Of a stretch of 64,000 bases of DNA, positions 1 to 13,217 are shown piece after piece. Source of the DNA: Homarus americanus (lineage: Eukaryota; Arthropoda; Malacostraca; Decapoda; Nephropidae); contig NW_024722158.1 in assembly GCF_018991925.1 (NCBI RefSeq), positions 5,414,813 through 5,478,812 on the forward strand, read 5' to 3'. Numbering within the stretch: the stretch's first letter is position 1; every line of letters starts with the position of its first letter. Made by a program: the position numbers and the translations under genes. Below the pieces are notes generated by a model, which ran no database searches, was not told where the DNA came from, and was given only the letters and a program-made list of their open reading frames with translations.

Positions 1-124
1 GAACCTACGTCTGGCGAATCTATCTCAATACGTATGATAAGGAGGAGAGGGTAAAGGGTAAAGCCAGACGAAGGTGAATGCTCGTGCAGGCGCTGAGGTT
101 ATGATACGAGGAGGAGGTAGGTGG

Positions 125-345
125 TGACCCAGTGATACTTGAACCCCTGATACTTGAACCCCTGATACTTGAACTCCTGATCCTTGAACCCCTGATACTT
201 GAACTCCTGATCCTTGAACCCCTGATACTTGAACTCTTGATCCTTGAACCCCTGATACTTGAATCTCTAAAACTTGAACCCCAATACCTGAACCCGATAC
301 TTGAACCCCTAATCCTTGAACTCCTAATACTTGAACCCCTATACT
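125..345. repeat. 15-bp minisatellite
   Basis: About 14 head-to-tail copies of a 15-bp unit, tgatacttgaacccc, with sporadic changes. Open frames across it on both strands are repeat translations, not genes. Confidence 0.9.
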
Positions 346-391
346 ATATAAGTGATGGTTATTATCACCAATGAATTTCACAAAAGTCTAC

Positions 392-910
392 CGATAGTAT
401 TAGTAGTGCTGGTAGTAGTGGTAGTAGTGATGGTATTTGTGCTAGTAATAGTGGAAGTAATAGTAGTAGTGGTAGTAGTAATGATAGTAGTCGTGTTAGT
501 GGTAGGAAAAATAATTCTAATAGTAATAGCAGTAGGGGTAGTAGTAATGCTAGTTGGAGGAGAGACAATTTTTGTAATAGTTATCGTAATAGTAGAAGAA
601 ATAGTAATAGTAGTAGTAATGGTAATGGTAGTAGTAGAAGTAATTTCAGTAGTAGAAGAAATAGTCTTAGTAATAGTACACGTGATAGTAGTAGTAGGAG
701 TGGTAAGTGTAGTAGTAGTAATAGCAGTTGTAGTAATAGTAGCAACTGTAATAATAGTAATAGTAGTAGCAGCAACAGTAATTCTAATAGCAGTAGTAGT
801 AAAATTAGCTGTATTATTAGTATTAACTATACTAGTAGTAGTAATAGTGCTAGTAGGAGTAGAATTAATTTTAGTAATACTAGTAATAGTAATAGTAGTT
901 AGGATAGTAG
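392..910. repeat. imperfect (TAG/TAA) trinucleotide tract
   Basis: Roughly 500 bp of degenerate tagtag/taatag triplets with interruptions. It gives long Val/Ile-rich frames on + and Leu-rich frames on -, which are low-complexity artefacts. Confidence 0.9.
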
Positions 911-934
911 TTTGTTAGCCTTATTGGACCTGAT

Positions 935-1028
935 TAAGACTGGGGCCCATATGGTTAACTTAAATTGGGGCCTGGTAGCACTGGGGCCTATTAGAACTGG
1001 GGCCTATTAGCACTGGGGCCTATTAAAA
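935..1028. repeat. 16-bp minisatellite, short copy of the array at 60.8-61.8 kb
   Basis: Four to five copies of a unit like actggggcctattaga, just upstream of the chitin-binding gene. The same unit makes the long array at 60833-61825. Confidence 0.8.
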
Positions 1029-1075
1029 GAACCTACATAACCAATCACCCATTACACTAAGGCATAACCCTGGGC

Positions 1076-1781
1076 ATGGTGGGCATATTTTTCCCCCTTA
1101 CAGTATGTACGGTGGTGGTGGCAGCGGGCATAGTGGTGGTGAGCCAGGAGGTCCTACCGTTCCTGGAGGCCGTACCTGTAACCTCCTTCTCCTGCGTGGA
1201 CCGTCCCTATGGCTACTACGCCGATCTGGAGGCCAACTGTCAAGCATTTCATGTATGTCTGAATGATCTCAAATGGTCGTTCCTCTGTCCCAACCAAACA
1301 CTTTTTAACCAGGTGAGTTACTTAGGTTACTGTGATAATGTTACGCTACTAGATGTTATTTAGTTACGTGTTACTGTTGTTCCTTTATAATGTTACGTTA
1401 TTAGATGTTCTTTAGTTACGTTATTATTGTTACTTTGATAATGTTACGTTACTAGATGCTCTATAGTTACGTATTACTATTGTTCCTTGATAAATATTAC
1501 ATTACCAGACCCCCTTGAACTAGGCGTTACTACTGTTATTAAATAATACTTGATAAATAACCTTTACACTGGAGGGTTATAGTTACCAACCCTCAGATCA
1601 TAATTTGTGTTGACATAAATAACACATCATCCTCCTCCTCCTTCTTCCCCTTCTGCAGGAGTACTTCGTGTGTGACCACCCCATCAACGTGGACTGTACC
1701 GTGGCTGACACCTTCTACACCCTAAATGATAACTTCGGCCAGGTGCAGGAAGAAGAAGGAACAGAAGCCCCGGTAGAGTGA
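1076..1781 (+). CDS. Secreted single-domain chitin-binding protein (peritrophin-A/CBM14, CPAP1-like)
   Basis: Two exons are visible: to 1312 (donor gtgagt) and 1659-1781 (acceptor ttctgcag, stop TGA 1779-1781), joined in phase 0. If translation starts at ATG 1076 the product is 119 aa. A hydrophobic N-terminus rich in Val/Ala/Ile looks like a signal peptide. It is followed by one CBM14 domain with six cysteines spaced C-x14-C-x5-C-x9-C-x12-C-x7-C, including GYYAD and FLCPN. The domain is known to bind chitin in arthropod cuticle or peritrophic matrix, and single-domain secreted forms are the CPAP1 type. The last ~25 residues are acidic. The start is uncertain: a perfect acceptor (tttttcccccttacag, ending 1103) lies inside the proposed leader, so the true first exon may lie upstream, outside the recognisable sequence. 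The intron sits between the fourth and fifth cysteines. Confidence 0.85.
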
Positions 1782-2214
1782 GGGTGGTGATCTACTCTAC
1801 TCATATGATCGAACCAATGCTCCCATACACAGCAGAGATAAACAAAGCACCCTGTTAGCATGATTGTAGAGTATCCCATCTAGATTACCTTACCTGATCT
1901 GACCTAACCTTACTTGATCTGACCTAATCTAACCTAACTTAATGTGAGCTGGCCTACATTATTTAACTTAATCTGTCATAATTTAGCCTAACCTAATGTA
2001 GCCTCATCTAACCTAACCCAATTCTAACTTTAACTTAACCTAAAATCTAACCAAACCTAACCCGGATGATGGGATGTTATACAGTTAAGCCATTTTGTTA
2101 AACACTATGTCAAGCGATGACTTAATTCCCCTGACATATTGTAACATTGTGGGGATGGAGTTAATTACATATGGGTCAATATTTCCTGTAATATGTTATA
2201 CTGGTAACCTTTTG

Positions 2215-2445
2215 ATTGATGCACGGAGCCACAGACAACAGGTATTATCACATTACCAATTTTTTCCTTAATTAGTTGCACCGTCAGCTCTATATATGGT
2301 GTGGTAATGACAGTACAATGCCAGTTTTATAATACCTGTTGTCTTTGGGAAGGTACTGATAACAGGGTACCAGTTTATAAATACCTGTTGTGCTTAGCAA
2401 GGTTACTGACAACAGGGTACCAGTTTATAATTACCAATCAGATAC
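2215..2445. repeat. Tandem ~65-bp duplication with an inverted partner
   Basis: Two direct copies share taatacctgttgt and, further on, cagggtaccagtttata. An inverted partner (acaacaggtatta) lies at about 2235. Origin unknown; probably a decayed small mobile element. Confidence 0.55.
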
Positions 2446-2675
2446 ACTGTGTAGAGTCCATTATGTTAAAAACTTTTTAGCCTATGCGGGCATAAGGCTC
2501 TGAAACAACAAACAAAATAATTAAAAAAAAACAATAAATAAAGATAAAATAAACCAAAATAATAATACTTTGTTATTCGTTAATGGAGGTAGCAAGGATA
2601 GAAAACCATGATGGACGAGGTTGGAAAATTACCACGAACACGAGTTGCTGTTTTGTTTCGAGTTGTTTTTTTTTC

Positions 2676-2945
2676 CAGGCGACACAAGCCAACTTAAACC
2701 TATAGTCTAACCTAATTTCAACCGCCCATAACCTAACTTAACCCACACCTAACAAACTTAAACCAATCAGACTTACACTAGCCACACTAAAACCTAATCT
2801 TAACCACATAAACCTACCCTAACTACATAAACCGAACCTAACTTAACCACACCTATGGTAGATTTGGTTACGTTAGGTAGACAAAAAACCTAACATAACC
2901 AAAGCTAAAATTAGGTTAGACTTGGTTGGCGTGTGTCATCTGGTC
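2676..2945. repeat. Foldback element with CCTAA-rich interior
   Basis: The left arm (ccaggcgacacaagccaac, then a gtctaacctaattt block) is matched in reverse complement by the right arm ending near 2941 (aaattaggttagac, then ggcgtgtgtcatctgg). The interior is rich in aacctaac. This structure fits a non-autonomous foldback or MITE; no ORF inside. Confidence 0.6.
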
Positions 2946-3659
2946 TCAAATAGAGAGACAAATGGTTCAGGTGATTGGATAGTCAGGTTAATATAGGCCA
3001 TTTTCCATCAATTCCCCTCACGTTTGTTGACATCAAAAATTTCCAAGTGATGAAATAAATGAAAGGTATTGTATTAATGTATTTCAGGTGTATTTCCCTC
3101 ATATTAAATTGTATAAATAATATAATAATCAGTAAATATAGCGAAGGAAGCAAGGAAGTAATAATTTGTTAACTAGATATATTATTGGTTATATTACTAA
3201 CGCTCTTGGTGACGTCACGCCGAATTTCAGTGTTATCATATGGTATCAACTTTTTTTTTCACCAATTATGTATGAGAAGTGGCAACAAAACTGCCCCTAC
3301 ACTCCCCCTGTTAATGTTATAAATTATAGTTCAATATAGATAGATAGATATGGTGGCGGGAATCTTGTTAATTATCCATAAAATACTAGAGCTTTAATGT
3401 TAGGTCACTATACAAACACGAAGCCTGATTTGTTGTGTTGTGCCAAAGTGCCGTGTACACCATAGCCCGTGTACATAAAAAAATACCATGACACACACAG
3501 TATACACATGTGTAGTGAACCTTAGCGTGTGATATAGTGTACTAACTTAACCCGAAGTAAGGTTAAGTTAGGCTAGATGTGATTAGGTTAGGTAGTGGAT
3601 GATTAGTATTGGCTAACCACTAACAGCTAACGTTCACACACACACACATAGCGTTCAAC

Positions 3660-3755
3660 GGATCACATGAAAATTACCCCCCCCCTAGCTTCTTTCACCT
3701 AATCTAGCTCCCCAGGTGAAATAAGCTGGGGAGGGGGTTAATCTTCAGGTGACCC
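3660..3755. repeat. Foldback element, family A (GATCACCTGAAGATTA ends)
   Basis: The left end ggatcacatgaaaattac is paired with a right end ttaatcttcaggtgaccc, with agctt(c/a)tttcacct blocks just inside each arm. The same termini recur at about 9.1, 20.1, 34.6 and 39.6 kb. Confidence 0.7.
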
Positions 3756-4084
3756 TTAACACACACCTTTATATTTCTAGTCGTAGATCCTGTACAAGTC
3801 ATCAAGTATTGTACGTAAACATGAAACAATTATTATCTATTTAAATTGTAATTTTATAATTCTAATAAAATCATAACAAAACAACTTTAACCTTTTTTTA
3901 GTTAATTACACACGTACTAACTAACGTACCATAATTACTGACACATCCATCACATACTCTTACTTATGTGACCAATAAAACAATATTATCGAGTGTATTT
4001 ATTTCCAGTACACATTATCTTCATCATATTTTGTGAAGACAGTACAAGTAATCAGAGTTTGAGTTATACTGTTTTGATTTGGTG

Positions 4085-4350
4085 TGTGTGTGTGTACAGG
4101 TCAAGTTAATAATGTGTCTATGTGTGTACAGGTCAAGTTAATAATGTGTCTATGTGTGTACAGGATACGTTAATAATGTGTCTATGTGTGTACAGGAGAC
4201 GTTAATAATGTGTCTATGTGTGTACAGGAGACGTTAATAATGTGTCTATGTGTGTACAGGAGACGTTAATAATGTGTCTATGTGTGTACAGGAGACGTTA
4301 ATAATGTGTCTATGTGTGTACAGGAGACGTTAATAGTGTGTTTATATATA
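4085..4350. repeat. 32-bp tandem array, ~8 copies
   Basis: The unit contains acgttaataatgtgtctatg followed by tgtgtacagg(a/t). The middle copies are nearly identical and both ends are degenerate. Confidence 0.9.
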
Positions 4351-5689
4351 TACATACGTTAATAGTATATCTATGAATGAAAGGTACATCTCCTAAACGC
4401 ACATACACTATAAACATTTCATATACACACAAATACTCCATAAATCACACCATACAAACTCCGAATCCTTGAAACGACTCCTTAGGACAAACGAACACAC
4501 ACGTTTATCCTATTCTCGCTGAGTTATAAATACCAAGATATTATTTATTTTACTCCCACTACGACACTTAATTTACTTATATACTTAAGGCTTGTGTTTA
4601 TATTATACTGTATATCCACATAAGTAACTTTATTTTACTACCACTACAACACTTATTAAATGACTTATGCCTAAAGTTTAATACAGGGAATTTATTTTAG
4701 TATTACAATAAAATTCCGATAAACACACACATACAGACATCTATTATAACTCTAAATATATATATATATATATTTGTATATGTTTATCTACTTGGTCGAG
4801 TTTTGTTTCAACAAAGGTGACAGGTAAGTTACAATGACCTACAGAGGCTAGAGAGAGACCGTCAGCCAGCCTGGTATTGGTTTGACGCTAACATGTACAC
4901 TGTAAATAAAACACACATACCTTCACGCATCACCTAACATTACTACTGTACAGGATCAATCAACTCAATTAATTAAAATGTCCTTTATGGTTGGATTTAA
5001 CTTATATATTAAAAATTACCAGCAACATAATTAATATAAAGGAATACCCGACCCAGGAAACCGACCCAAACATTCAGATAAACACTGCGGATTGGGTTAG
5101 GTTAGGTTAGGGTGGAATATGTTAGGTGAAGATTGGCTTTGGTTTGTATTTTCGCTAATTTAAGTTAGATTATATATTTTCAATTCGATTAAGTTTAGGT
5201 TAACAAATTCTCTCGTCTCGTCTCTATAGGTTAAACTCTCCTGCAGCTGACAACAACAATATGACTCACCTGTTATATCTAGAGTATTCACTGTATCATC
5301 GCCTCACACTGTACACCGCCAACATCACAGTCACTATAATACAACCGCCACAATAGTTTATAATAACACAAGACCGCCGCCATTACACCATGTCACTCGT
5401 CTGTCAACACACCAGTTAAAGTGAACTACCCATCTTAAAAAAGTACAACGACCTCGACGACTACTTACCTATTATTATTAACTTTTTATTACTAGTTACT
5501 ATTATTTATTAATATTATCATTAAAATTACTTTTATTAAATTAAGCGACTCAAAACTAAACTAATCTAACTTTAGGATAGCTTTGGTTGGGTTAGAAAAG
5601 CTTTGGTTAGTTCGTGTTGCATGAAAAATAAATAGTTCGTGATATATTAAAAATTATATATCGTTCTTATCCTAAACTTTATCATCTTC

Positions 5690-5975
5690 GCCACTGATCA
5701 GCTCGTTAACAGCTTGGGCGGTCGATCACTTCACTGTTACACCTACCTGTAGTTGGCAAGTGCTGGCTCCAGAATGTATCTGTACCTGCGCCAGTGTTTG
5801 TCAAGTCTGGTCTTGAATGAGCTCACACTCCGTGCCGTCACAACACTTTCTGGCAGATTGTTCTAAGAGTTCATAACTCTCACTCCGAAAAAGTTTGCCC
5901 TGGCAGGTTTCTGAACGCTTAGCTTCCCCAGTCTTAAACTGCGACCCCTAGTGGGGCAAGCACTCCGCCTCAAAG
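5690..5975 (-). pseudogene. Relic of non-LTR retrotransposon reverse transcriptase C-terminus
   Basis: Read on the minus strand this gives a tail typical of arthropod non-LTR reverse transcriptases: RSLRLGKLSVQKPARANFF, then a VVTARSVSSFKTRLDKHWR block. An in-frame TAG replaces the expected Trp in the W-N-x-L-P motif (here stop-NNLPE), so the copy is dead. The polymerase domain is not visible upstream; only the 3' end survives, as in a 5'-truncated insertion. The assignment rests on recalled family features. Confidence 0.7.
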
Positions 5976-6709
5976 ACTTTTTCAGCTCTTCTACATTCTT
6001 GGCTTTGCTAAAGAAGATTCTTTAGCTCAATATTCCTACTTAGCATGTATTCAATTCTACGAATTAACCCCTATTAATAGATCTAATAGTAAATACATAT
6101 ATAATCTAAATCGATATACATAAAATGTTTCATAGCATTACGTAAAGTAGCCTCATGTATCCACTCAGTTCCCGCCTAAAAATCAGGAGAGCTTCCTTCC
6201 ACAATAAAACTTAGTTAAAGACACTACGGAATACCTCGTGGAGTTAACAAAGTTACATTTGTATATATTTAATACAATATATAATCGTATGATACTAATA
6301 TTAGTTATGACCATCATTATCAATGTTTGAAACTTTGTGCCGAACTTCGGTTGGGTTTAGGAGATACAGGAGTTGTAATGACACTAAATTGACCGTAAAA
6401 TAAAGGTCACTGCCTCTCTGACCTAGTAGAGAGACACCATTGGAGGTCACAGTCAAGATGAACCTAAATTGGAGGTCACAACTTGGCATACCTAACAAGC
6501 CGAGGGTGAGGGTCAACATCCCCTATGAGAGAAGAGAGACAGGCAGACAAGAGAGACGGGCGTGAAAGGCAATCAAGGTAGGGGGGTCACAGGATCATAG
6601 GGCGTGATGCCCACTGTTGGATGCTGCTCCGGTGACGATAAAACTCGTCAGAATGTCTATCACCGGGCGACCTGGAGCGGAGCAGATCAGCCCTCGAAAC
6701 ATTCTGGGG

Positions 6710-9700
6710 CTAGGCGAGGGACTTGCTTTGTGCCAACCTGCGCATATCTTCCTCCGCCTCCTTCAGCTGTTCGTAGTGTTCTCGGGCATGTCGGAGCGGC
6801 ACTACCAACACCTCCTCCGCCTGTACAACAACAAAAACAATATTATAGTACTCAACAACACAACAATATCATTATAGTACTCAACAACACAATATCATTA
6901 TAGTACTCAACAACAACACAAAAATATCATTATAGTATACTCAGCAAGACACATTGTAGTATTAACATTGATAATTCCCTTGAGAGTCAGATTCCTGGTA
7001 ACTCACCTGGGGGAAGAGCTGGCTGATGCTCTCAAACAGTGGGATGAGGACGAACTTGATGAAGCCTATCTGAGCTGAGGCCTTGGTCACCTTGTCTCTG
7101 TCCATGAAGGGCGCTACTGGTAACCCCTCCTGCTTCTCCGTCTCCGCCTGCGACAGGAGGACCACCAGTTAGACAGGGAGAGACCGTTAGACAACAAATT
7201 AGACAGGGAACCCAGGACACATAAACAGTTATAGACAGGGACTTCAAAAGACACAAACAGAAGGAATAAGTTCAAGACGGTATTTAGACAGGTAAACTTA
7301 GAAAGATAATCGTTACTGAAAGATAAGACAGACACAAGGGATACATTTTTTAAACTGGGAGATGTGTATAGACTGGTGACATAGGTGTGGAAGGGAGAGA
7401 AGTGAGAAAGACAATCACACACACCTGGTTGAAATACTCCTCCAGAAGGCAGTCAACCCAAGGCTCTGCAACTTTTGATGGCCTCACCTCGTTGGAGATA
7501 TCACAAGCCTGCAACAGAAATTACACACCTATAACATCATTCACAAACCTGCATCGAAATATATAAAAATAGGAAACTGTTAATGATATTGTAGCGTAGT
7601 GTATGTACAGTCTTAATTGGGGGAGAATTTCCTGTTAGTTTTATTGTCTGCAGTTTTTTTTCGTGTTTATTATTTACTTAATACAATTTACAAAGCAAAA
7701 GTTGTAAGACCTAACAGTTTCATCATCAAGGTCATTTCTTGTACAGTATTATTGTTTTGGTTTGGTACGGAAGAAATTCCGTATACGCGCTTGATCTTCG
7801 CGGAACGCCTACATCACCAACAGCGGAACATAAGAATAGGTTGCTGTGTCGAGTCTGAACTGGTGACGTCATATCAGAGGGTGGAGCGTCAGCGGTAATA
7901 CTCATGTTTTATTGGCTGAAGTGTTTGTTTATTTATATCATCGGAAACCAATCATTGTTCAGTTAAAGAACGTTTAGTACTCGTGACTACATATTATTGA
8001 ATAGATTTCATTCATTCTTAATTTCAGAAAATAATGATCGATTATTATGTTGTAAAAACTTTGTAGCGAGAAAAGTAGAAGTGAAAGTGATGAGATTAAC
8101 GTTTCATAAAAGTTATCTGTGTAAACGTTGCTGTAATTCGTCTGTTTTCTATGCAATGTTTATTTGTATATTGTGTGTGTATCTACGTGCAAAATTAATA
8201 AAAAATAAGCAAACACTCACTCACATCCTTAATTCACTGCACTTAGGTAAAGTTCTAAAAATAAAAATAATAGAATTAATAAAAGTAAGAATAGTTTTAG
8301 CGAAGATTTCATACGTGAAAATCGAATCACATGACTTTACGCCAGGCTTGTAGGTTGATAGTCAGCCATTTAGTCTTTAAATTACAACACCTAATATTCA
8401 CTTCGTTTTAATTTAAGCTTAGTAGGGATCTTTGTTGTCTCTTACCTTAATGAGGATCATCTTGAGTACATTAAGGTGGTCGTTGTTCTTGTAGTCAAAC
8501 ACCTCGAGTTTCTTCTTAAAGTCGTCGACGATATCTGAGTGACGGGCCATATCCGTAGCTAATATCAAAATGATGATGTCCTGCAAGGGGATATAGGATT
8601 TGTGTACTTTTTGATGTCCTTTGGGGGAAAGCTGCGTGTGTCCTTATTTCATGTCCTATAAGGGAGGGTTGTGTCTTTATTTGATGTCCTATTGTACTGA
8701 TTATAATCGTATATGTAATGATAAACACACACACACGCACACGCATTCTTATTACTTAATCCTAGCAAAGTATTAATGTACTGTATTGTATTCATTTTAA
8801 AGAGAACTCGGCATTCTCTCACTCTCTATCACTCTCTCTCGCTCTATCTTTATCTCTCACCGCCCTGATCTCCTTATACACTTGCTCGGGGACGCTGCTG
8901 AAGATGTTACACTCTGGGTTGGCCAAGACCCTGAAGCCTACAGCGCAGTGGTGATTCTCCAGGGGTGAGGCGTCATTGTACCTCACCGCCAGCTCTGTCC
9001 TCGCGTTGATCTGATACCTGAAGGAGTCGCAGAAGGGAAATAGTCTGTTTATTTACCTCTAATGGACACTTACACGAAATCTGGAATGATATTCTTAAAG
9101 ATGCTATTTTGGGGGGGGGGGTCATTTGAAGATTTGACACCCCAGTTTATTGATTTTCACCTGAAGATTAACCACCCTATCGTTACCTGGGGGTTAGGTT
9201 AGGGTAGTTTAAATTAGGTTAGTGTTAGGTTAGATTAGATTAAGGTAAGGTTAAGTTAGTGTTGAGGTGGTTAATTTCCAGGTGATCTTATCTTTATTTT
9301 ATCATCAACAACACCAATACTCACAACACCCCAACACAACACAAGGAACAATAACCTACAACACAAATCTTCACAACACCAGTCTCCACAACACCTCATA
9401 ACACCAATCACAATAACCTACAACACCTCATAACACCAATCACAATAACCTACAATACCCACCAGTTATTATACCCCGGGTGATCAAGGTCGTGACAAAC
9501 ACAGGCGGTGATGAGAACCCCTATGGCCTTCCTTGATAGTTTCTCCTGTAGGCGACACAGATGAATGATGCCGTACATCATCTGGGTAACGCAGAAGCAG
9601 TGACGAAAGTTGTGGAAGGGATTGTTGCGATAATTCTCCTGTACACTCACCTGAAGGAGATATAGAAGTTGTTATTTATTGTTGGTGGGTGGAGGGAGAG

Positions 9701-12700
9701 GATGTGGGTGTGTGTGTTATATAAAAAATACTACAAACTACTTGAAGCATTTTTCACAATAAAAAAAAAAGACAGAGAGTGGGAGTGGTGTTGAGGAGAA
9801 ATTAATAACACAAATCGAACGTGGAAGAATGACCTAGGATGGTGAGAGTTAGAACTAGGAGTGAGAGAAGTATATCAGAAGAGCTAGGAAGGTGAGAGAG
9901 AATGCACGTATACTTACTAGAAAGTTCCGTAGTGTGGGAGGGTTAATGCAGAACTCTTCCATCAGACCTAAATCCCGGTACATGTGTTCGAGCAACGTCA
10001 ACATCTGTAATAACAAGTAAACACGGGATACTTACTAGGCTCTCTCTCTCTCTCTCTCTCTCTACTGACAAACGTACATTAATTTATTACACCTATAGCT
10101 TATTTCAACCAATGGAAATGTAGTAGACTTTTCTTGATTAAATGGGTCCTGTCCTAATGGGCCCTAGTTAGGTTAGATTAGGTTAGGTTAGGACATCAAT
10201 ACACCTATGGTTCACCTCACCTCATTAGGTTCCCACTGCCATACGTCGAAGGAGGGAAGCTTAAGGTTCTCCACTGTCTCCTTCGTCAGGTTGTACTGAA
10301 GGGGATACAAACATAGTCACAACTTAATTAGAATCTGAATTAAACTCATTGACAATTTGACTCTAAAATATAGCATCAGTAAGGGTTATTATGGCCAATA
10401 TACATAGATTATTTTATATAAATTGGGTCAAGTTAGGGTGTAAGTAAGGTTGGTGTGGCAGTACCTTGGTGAAGGGAGGAGGCTCTCGTTGTAAGGTGAT
10501 GACGTGTTCCCTCACTGTGCCTGGAGAGAAGAAGGTGGCTGGCAGCGTCACGGCCGGCCTACAGAGGGTGGGTGACAGCATTAGAAGTGTTATTACAAGG
10601 AGTTCACAGTTCGCACGCACGCACGCACGCACGCACACGCACACACACACACATTTCTAACTTTCTTGTCATCCTCCTAATCTTTCTGCCTTAGTTCTAA
10701 CCTTTTATCCCTACTGCCTAGCTCCTATCCCTTCGACCTCACTTCCTATTACTCCTGCCCCCAACCCACCTCTTATCCCTCCTGCCTCCAACCCACCTCT
10801 TATCCCTCCTGCCCCCTTTTACCCACTTCCTAACCCACCTGCCCCACTCCTTACTCACCTTAGTCTGGTAAAATCGACGTGTCTTGTCTTCTGGTGAGTG
10901 AGGAAAGCGTCTCGTATGTCAGCGATCTCATATTTGAACTTTTCTATCTCGATCACTCGCTTGCTGTCTCCCATACGGATACAAACCCAAGAGAATGGCC
11001 TTTAGTACACCTTTTGTTTGCATGATTGTTTAGGATTTATATGTTTTTAAGTCAATAAGGATGGTTTTTATTGATAACATTTAAGAGTGGAGATCAGTAC
11101 CACCCTTTGACAACAAGTTTTATTGTTATTTTTTTCACATTTGGTACCGCAAGTATGAATTTTGTAGAATATTATTATACTTACTTTCAAGTCTCTTTTC
11201 GAGGGAAGTGATGCGAGCCTCGAAGTCCGCTCTCAGCTCCTCGATCCGGAACACCTTCTGAAGTTGAGCTGCTACGGCGGCCACTGCGTTGTTGACGACC
11301 TCATCCTTACCCCCGCCCACCTCTGTCAACACCAGGAGTTATCTGACCACACACACACACACATATACCAAGCTCATGATACAGTCTATACTACACATAA
11401 TACACTATACAATACAGTCTACATTACACAATACACTCTACACTACTCACAATACGGTCTACACTACTCACAAATTGCCACAATAGTCTACACTACAAGT
11501 ACTTCATGGAATAAATGCGCCAACATCTCATTTCTTACCATTATAAACAACGTAACTTATTAAGACTTTACAAACCATTGATAGGATATGTTTTCAATCT
11601 TCCCATGAGAGAAAATGAATTAGAAATATTGTTGATGGTCGACTGAAATAGAAAGTAATGTATATGATAAATTTAATTCACTTGAGTTTGATATTCTGCA
11701 ATTCCATCTTAATAAACCAATATAGGTATTGCCTGAGTTACTTACCAGGCATTCCATGATCAACTAAGTGAACTAGTGAAGTCAGAGTGAAGTTTTTATA
11801 AGTGTATGTGGCAACTATTATGAATTCTACAATAGATTCGGCTAAACTACTAATTGTGGAGTAAATAATACTAGTGTGGGGTAGCCCGTGTGTATCAGAA
11901 AGACTATTATTAGCCCTAGTACTGTCATATAAAAGCGCGATTACACAAAATAATTAGCCATACAGAAATGCACAACACTGGCAATTCGCATAAGCCTATT
12001 ATATATGTATATATTAATGTAAAGGGCATCAATATATCCAAAAATTATCGTGAATTTTATTAGTTATAGGTTGTTGTTCAGTAGATGTGATGGTGGGAGG
12101 TAAGCAAATTATAATGTTAAATGAATGACAGGTAGGTTAGGATAAGTCAAGTCAGGTCAGGTGGGTACATGCCTGGAAGCAATCCTTGTTTAGCTCGTTT
12201 CCTGAGGGCCGCCACACCTGCAACACCGAACAATAAACACACTTGTGCTGTTTTTTTAACGTGTGTGTGTGCGAGTCGAAAAGACATTCAAAAAATATCT
12301 AATAATCTGTTTTCATAGTCCTTATAAACATTTAATTATTTGTCATTAATTATCGTATTTTATGTGTTGCAGGCAAACAGTAAACAACAAACAACAACAT
12401 ACACAACACACTACGATACTTGACAACAGATAAACAAAGATGCAAGATTAATAAATGAATTACAACTTAATGGAAGTCTAATATCTTCCATTTTTTCTAG
12501 AAGAGTGAAGCTGTATGAGGTGAGGCGAGGGACGTGAACAATACTCACTCTGACGGTAGGTGTGTGCGTCAACAATAAACGTATCCCTGTAACAAGTAAT
12601 AATAACAATAATAATAATAATGAGCTTAGTGTTAGTAGTAATATTAGTTGTAATAGTATTGACAATTTAAGTATGAATAGTAATGATTATTAAAAATATA

Positions 12701-13217
12701 TTGATGAAAAACTTAACACAAGGGCCGTGGAAACGGGAATATCAGCGCGTAGATGACCTTAAGAGATAGATAGATAGACACACGCACACACACACTCACT
12801 GAGCGGTATTAGTCCTCATGGCGGGAGAGACAGTGATATGGGCGCCGTGTTTGTCCTTCAGTAGGACGGCGGTACCTCTGGGTAGTCCACACAACGCCGC
12901 CAGCTGGTCTTGTAGATCTCTGGAGCTGCACCCGGCGCTGAACGTTACCTTAGGGAGGAAGGTGAAGGAGATCACTAAGTTTTCACACAATTACTGCATA
13001 CGTTTCTAGCTCTCAGTGTAACCCAACATCTATTATTTTAGGATACAGAGTCGTACAATTAAAAACGACAGGATAATACCGTAGACTTTGTGTGTGTACC
13101 GTGTCTGTGTGTGTGTGTGTATACAGTGAGACTTACCTTCTGCACGTTGTTGAGGACCTTGATGTAGATGGTCTTGTTCACCTGCGAGTTGTTGGGTTTA
13201 GTGGCTGCGCTGCCCAT
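6710..13217 (-). CDS. PDE9A: High-affinity cGMP-specific 3',5'-phosphodiesterase, PDE9A type
   Basis: It hydrolyses cGMP to GMP. Coding exons 5'-3' (minus): 13217-13137, 12948-12800, 12586-12549 (a 38-bp microexon), 12217-12173, 11322-11185, 10967-10859, 10558-10465, 10295-10221, 10004-9918, 9650-9463, 9017-8861, 8580-8446, 7508-7425, 7147-7007, 6820-6710 (TAG). The total is 1632 nt, 543 aa, close to human PDE9A (593). The N-terminal MGSAAT fits an N-myristoylation motif. A coiled-coil-like stretch spans ~105-165, and the catalytic domain ~240-510. Metal and catalytic residues are visible: H285/H289 in HNFRHC, H325-D326 in [11 protein letters not shown]435 in ACDISNE and the purine-clamp Q486 in [23 protein letters not shown] block is diagnostic of PDE9. 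Intron 4 appears to be GC-AG: only donor CCAG|gcatgt gives the right phase. All other junctions are GT-AG. The enzyme should be active. Confidence 0.95.
7864..7871. promoter_or_regulatory. Perfect CRE octamer in a PDE9A intron
   Basis: TGACGTCA, followed ~45 bp later by an inverted CCAAT (attggctg), in a locally GC-richer part of the intron between the 8446 and 7508 exon edges. It could be an internal promoter or enhancer; no transcript evidence is available. Confidence 0.3.
9120..9290. repeat. Foldback element, family A, with TTAGG-rich interior
   Basis: The left part has ttttcacctgaagattaacc and the right end ggttaatttccaggtgatc. Between them lies ttaggttaggg and related sequence. It sits in a PDE9A intron. 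Confidence 0.6.

Larger units (their letters stand above)
1782..6709. other. Gene-free spacer
   Basis: No coding exon recognised. It contains CCTAA-rich stretches (about 1880-2060 and 2690-2900), foldback repeats, a 32-bp tandem array and a retroelement relic, each listed separately. A perfect CRE octamer TGACGTCA lies at 3210-3217. Confidence 0.6.
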
